64,000 nucleotides of DNA from Sinorhizobium sp. 8-89 (GTDB lineage: Bacteria; Pseudomonadota; Alphaproteobacteria; Rhizobiales; Rhizobiaceae): positions 85,473 to 149,472 of the forward strand of contig NZ_JASKLR010000004.1 in NCBI RefSeq assembly GCF_030124325.1. Reading direction: 5' to 3'. Numbering within the stretch: the stretch's first letter is position 1; each line of letters opens with the position of its first letter. The notes under the pieces are model-generated. The model was not told where the DNA came from. It ran no database searches and was given only the letters and a program-made list of their open reading frames with translations. The translations under genes and the position numbers were made by a program. Shown piece after piece: positions 62,211 through 64,000 of this stretch.

Positions 62211-62723
62211 CTAGCCGGCAAGAGCCGCGAGGCGGCTGGTGATCGCCTGCCGGTTGTGCGCGTGGCAAATGGCGATGGCGAGCGCGTCGGCGGCGTCATT
62301 GCCCTTGAACTCAGCCTTCGGCATCAGCACCTTCAGCATCATGTGGATCTGCTGCTTCTCGCCGTGGCCGACGCCGATCACCGCCTTCTTCACCGCGTTT
62401 GGCGCATATTCAGCCACTCTGAGGCCGGCACGAGCTGGGACAAGCATGGCGATACCGCGCGCTTGGCCAAGCTTCAGCGTCGCGGTCGCATCCTTGTTGA
62501 CGAAAGTCTGCTCGACGGCCGCTTCGTGCGGCTGGTAGCTGTGCACGACATCCGCAAGCCCGTCATGCAATTGACAGAGACGCGATGCAAGATCCATCTC
62601 GCCGTCGGAGGTCACGGTGCCAGAGGCCACGAAACGCAGCGAATTGCCCAAGGTTTCGATGATGCCCCAGCCCGTGCGTCTAAGGCCCGGGTCGATGCCG
62701 ATGATGCGAATCGTGTTCTGCAT
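62211..62723 (-). CDS. ruvC: RuvC, Holliday junction resolvase
   Basis: The 170-residue nuclease has the acidic active site spread over [20 protein letters not shown] (Asp), [20 protein letters not shown] (Glu) and [20 protein letters not shown] (Asp pair). It cuts junctions symmetrically. It heads the ruvCAB cluster, 55 bp before ruvA. Confidence 0.97.
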   Translation of the reverse strand: MQNTIRIIGIDPGLRRTGWGIIETLGNSLRFVASGTVTSDGEMDLASRLCQLHDGLADVVHSYQPHEAAVEQTFVNKDATATLKLGQARGIAMLVPARAGLRVAEYAPNAVKKAVIGVGHGEKQQIHMMLKVLMPKAEFKGNDAADALAIAICHAHNRQAITSRLAALAG

Positions 62724-62817
62724 GCCTCACCCTATGTCGGTCAGCCGGACGCTGCCAGAAAAAAGTGAACAAAACAAAAACATTGCACAGGAATGGCAGG
62801 CGCGGTCGCGAAGACGG

Positions 62818-62932
62818 CCTACAGCGACGTGCGTCTTTTCAGACACACAAAGGTCGCTGCAGCACTTTGAACTTCTGCATGTTTTTATCCTTAAAACGGA
62901 TAGGTTTTAAGGAAACATGCAGTACCGCTCTT
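62818..62932. repeat. Full RIME-type repeat upstream of ruvC
   Basis: Modules one and two are both present: ACAGCGACGTGCGTCTTTTC with AGACACACAAAGGTCGCTGC, then GCACTTTGAACTTCTGCATG and the palindrome arms TTTTTATCCTTAAAACGG/TTTTAAGGAAACATGCAG. It fills most of the 271-bp spacer between ruvC and the flavin oxidoreductase gene. Confidence 0.8.
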
Positions 62933-62994
62933 GGCTTTAAGAAACTTGAACCTACATTGCGATCGATCAATTTCTTTTAATTGAAGGTCTTGCC

Positions 62995-63996
62995 ATGATC
63001 TCTTTCTCCGTTCTCGACCTGTCGCCGATTACCGAGGGCGGCAGCGTCGCCCAGTCGCTCGAAAACTCGCGCCGGCTGGCGATCTCAGCGGAGGAGAACG
63101 GCTACAAGCGCTTCTGGCTGGCCGAGCATCACGGAATGAAAGGCATCGCCAGCGCCGCGACATCTCTGGTCATTTCCCATGTGGCATCTGCGACGCGATC
63201 GATCCGCGTCGGCTCGGGCGGCATCATGCTCCCCAATCATTCGCCTCTCGTCATCGCCGAGCAATTCGGCACGCTCGCCGCACTCTATCCGGGCCGCATC
63301 GATCTCGGCCTCGGTCGTGCGCCCGGCACCGACATGAGGACGGCCCAAGCGCTCCGACGCAACATGGAGGCCAGCGCCAACAATTTTCCGAATGATGTCG
63401 TGGAACTCCAGGCGCTGCTCGGTCCCGTCACCGACGACCAGAAGATCATCGCCGTGCCCGGCGCCGATTCCAATGTGCCGATCTGGCTGCTCGGTTCAAG
63501 CCACTTCAGTGCTCACCTCGCCGGCATGCTCGGTCTCCCCTTCGCTTTCGCCTCACATTTCGCCCCCGACATGCTGCTCACCGCGCTCGAAATCTACCGC
63601 GAACGCTTCACGCCGTCGTCGCAGCTCGACAAGCCGCATGTGATGGTCGGCATCATGGGGGTTGCCGCCGATACCGACGAGGAGGCGAATTATCTTTTCA
63701 CCTCCATGCAGCAGTCCTTCGTGGCACTTCGCCGCAACGCCCGCGGCCGCTTCCCGCCGCCGGTCAAATCCATGGAAGGATTGTGGAGCGGCGACGAAAA
63801 GATCTTCGTCGATCACGCCATGTCTTATGCGGTCGTCGGTAGTCCCGAGACGATCCGCAGCAAAATTCAAACCTTCCTTGAGCAGACCAGGGCCGACGAG
63901 CTGATCATTTCCATGCCGATCTTCGACATGGAGGCGCGGCTGCATTCCCTGAAGCTGTTTGGCCAGGCGCAGCGGGACCTCGCGGCTGCAGACTGA
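62995..63996 (+). CDS. LLM-class (luciferase-like) flavin-dependent oxidoreductase
   Basis: The 333-residue TIM-barrel protein is of the MsnO8/YhbW-like LLM group: [77 protein letters not shown] and [20 protein letters not shown]. Such enzymes use FMNH2 supplied by a reductase to oxygenate unknown substrates. It is complete, ending 4 bp before the window edge. No flavin reductase gene is visible nearby. Confidence 0.9.
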   Translation: MISFSVLDLSPITEGGSVAQSLENSRRLAISAEENGYKRFWLAEHHGMKGIASAATSLVISHVASATRSIRVGSGGIMLPNHSPLVIAEQFGTLAALYPGRIDLGLGRAPGTDMRTAQALRRNMEASANNFPNDVVELQALLGPVTDDQKIIAVPGADSNVPIWLLGSSHFSAHLAGMLGLPFAFASHFAPDMLLTALEIYRERFTPSSQLDKPHVMVGIMGVAADTDEEANYLFTSMQQSFVALRRNARGRFPPPVKSMEGLWSGDEKIFVDHAMSYAVVGSPETIRSKIQTFLEQTRADELIISMPIFDMEARLHSLKLFGQAQRDLAAAD

Positions 63997-64000
63997 GCGA

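Overview
This window is a chromosomal segment of a fast-growing rhizobium, most likely Sinorhizobium/Ensifer. The call rests on a hutWXV-type histidine/betaine transporter operon, the neighbourhood sciP-ctrA-chpT-rpoH1-purA-serA-serC, a sqdBDC sulfolipid operon, CtrA boxes with CcrM (GANTC) sites at ctrA, and many copies of a palindromic intergenic repeat of the RIME type. The order matches what I remember of the S. meliloti chromosome. Species cannot be fixed from sequence alone.

Layout. (1) 1-7.5 kb: histidine utilisation. A divergent hutC repressor faces hutF, an ABC transporter (hutX, hutW, hutV), a histidine ammonia-lyase homologue that lacks the Ala-Ser-Gly needed for the MIO cofactor, and hutD. 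(2) 7.5-9.7 kb: a two-gene operon encoding a PqqD-like/HPr-kinase-like fusion and a nucleotidyltransferase, a pairing best known from peptide-modification clusters. (3) 9.7-10.46 kb: about 740 bp with one terminator-like hairpin and no convincing gene. (4) 10.46-17.84 kb: a 7.4-kb degenerate prophage in the 3' half of tRNA-Met(CAT). It has 48-bp direct repeats at both ends, arm-type recombinase repeats, a 5'-truncated integrase abutting the tail of a late gene, a lysis cassette (endolysin, nested Rz/Rz1 spanins, holin candidate), and a regulatory block of mosaic antitoxin-like genes plus a RelE/XRE toxin-antitoxin pair.

(5) 18-25.9 kb: mnmA, a LuxR regulator, then cell-cycle genes sciP, ctrA, a receiver protein, chpT and the envelope gene eipA. 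ChpT relays phosphate to CtrA and SciP antagonises CtrA. CtrA boxes lie upstream of eipA and of two outer-membrane protein genes at 39-40.6 kb. (6) 26-35.6 kb: a coiled-coil membrane protein, an SpoU methyltransferase, a small membrane protein, rluD, rpoH1, a large low-complexity membrane protein, purA and a DMT permease. (7) 35.7-38.7 kb: serC-serA with a structured serC leader. (8) 38.8-51.8 kb: two Omp25-like beta-barrels, glmM, ftsH, tilS, cpoB/ybgF, pal, tolB, tolA, tolR, tolQ. (9) 52.1-55.6 kb: ku-ligD end-joining operon lying between tolQ and ybgC. (10) 56.3-59.3 kb: sqdB, sqdD, sqdC. (11) 59.4-62.7 kb: ruvC-ruvA-ruvB and a Tat-type phosphoesterase. (12) 63-64 kb: an LLM-class flavin oxidoreductase.

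Most of the window is conserved housekeeping DNA. Unusual content is concentrated in the prophage remnant, the MIO-less HutH, the kinase/nucleotidyltransferase pair and the CtrA-box-associated outer-membrane genes. I saw no rRNA, CRISPR array or intact insertion sequence.
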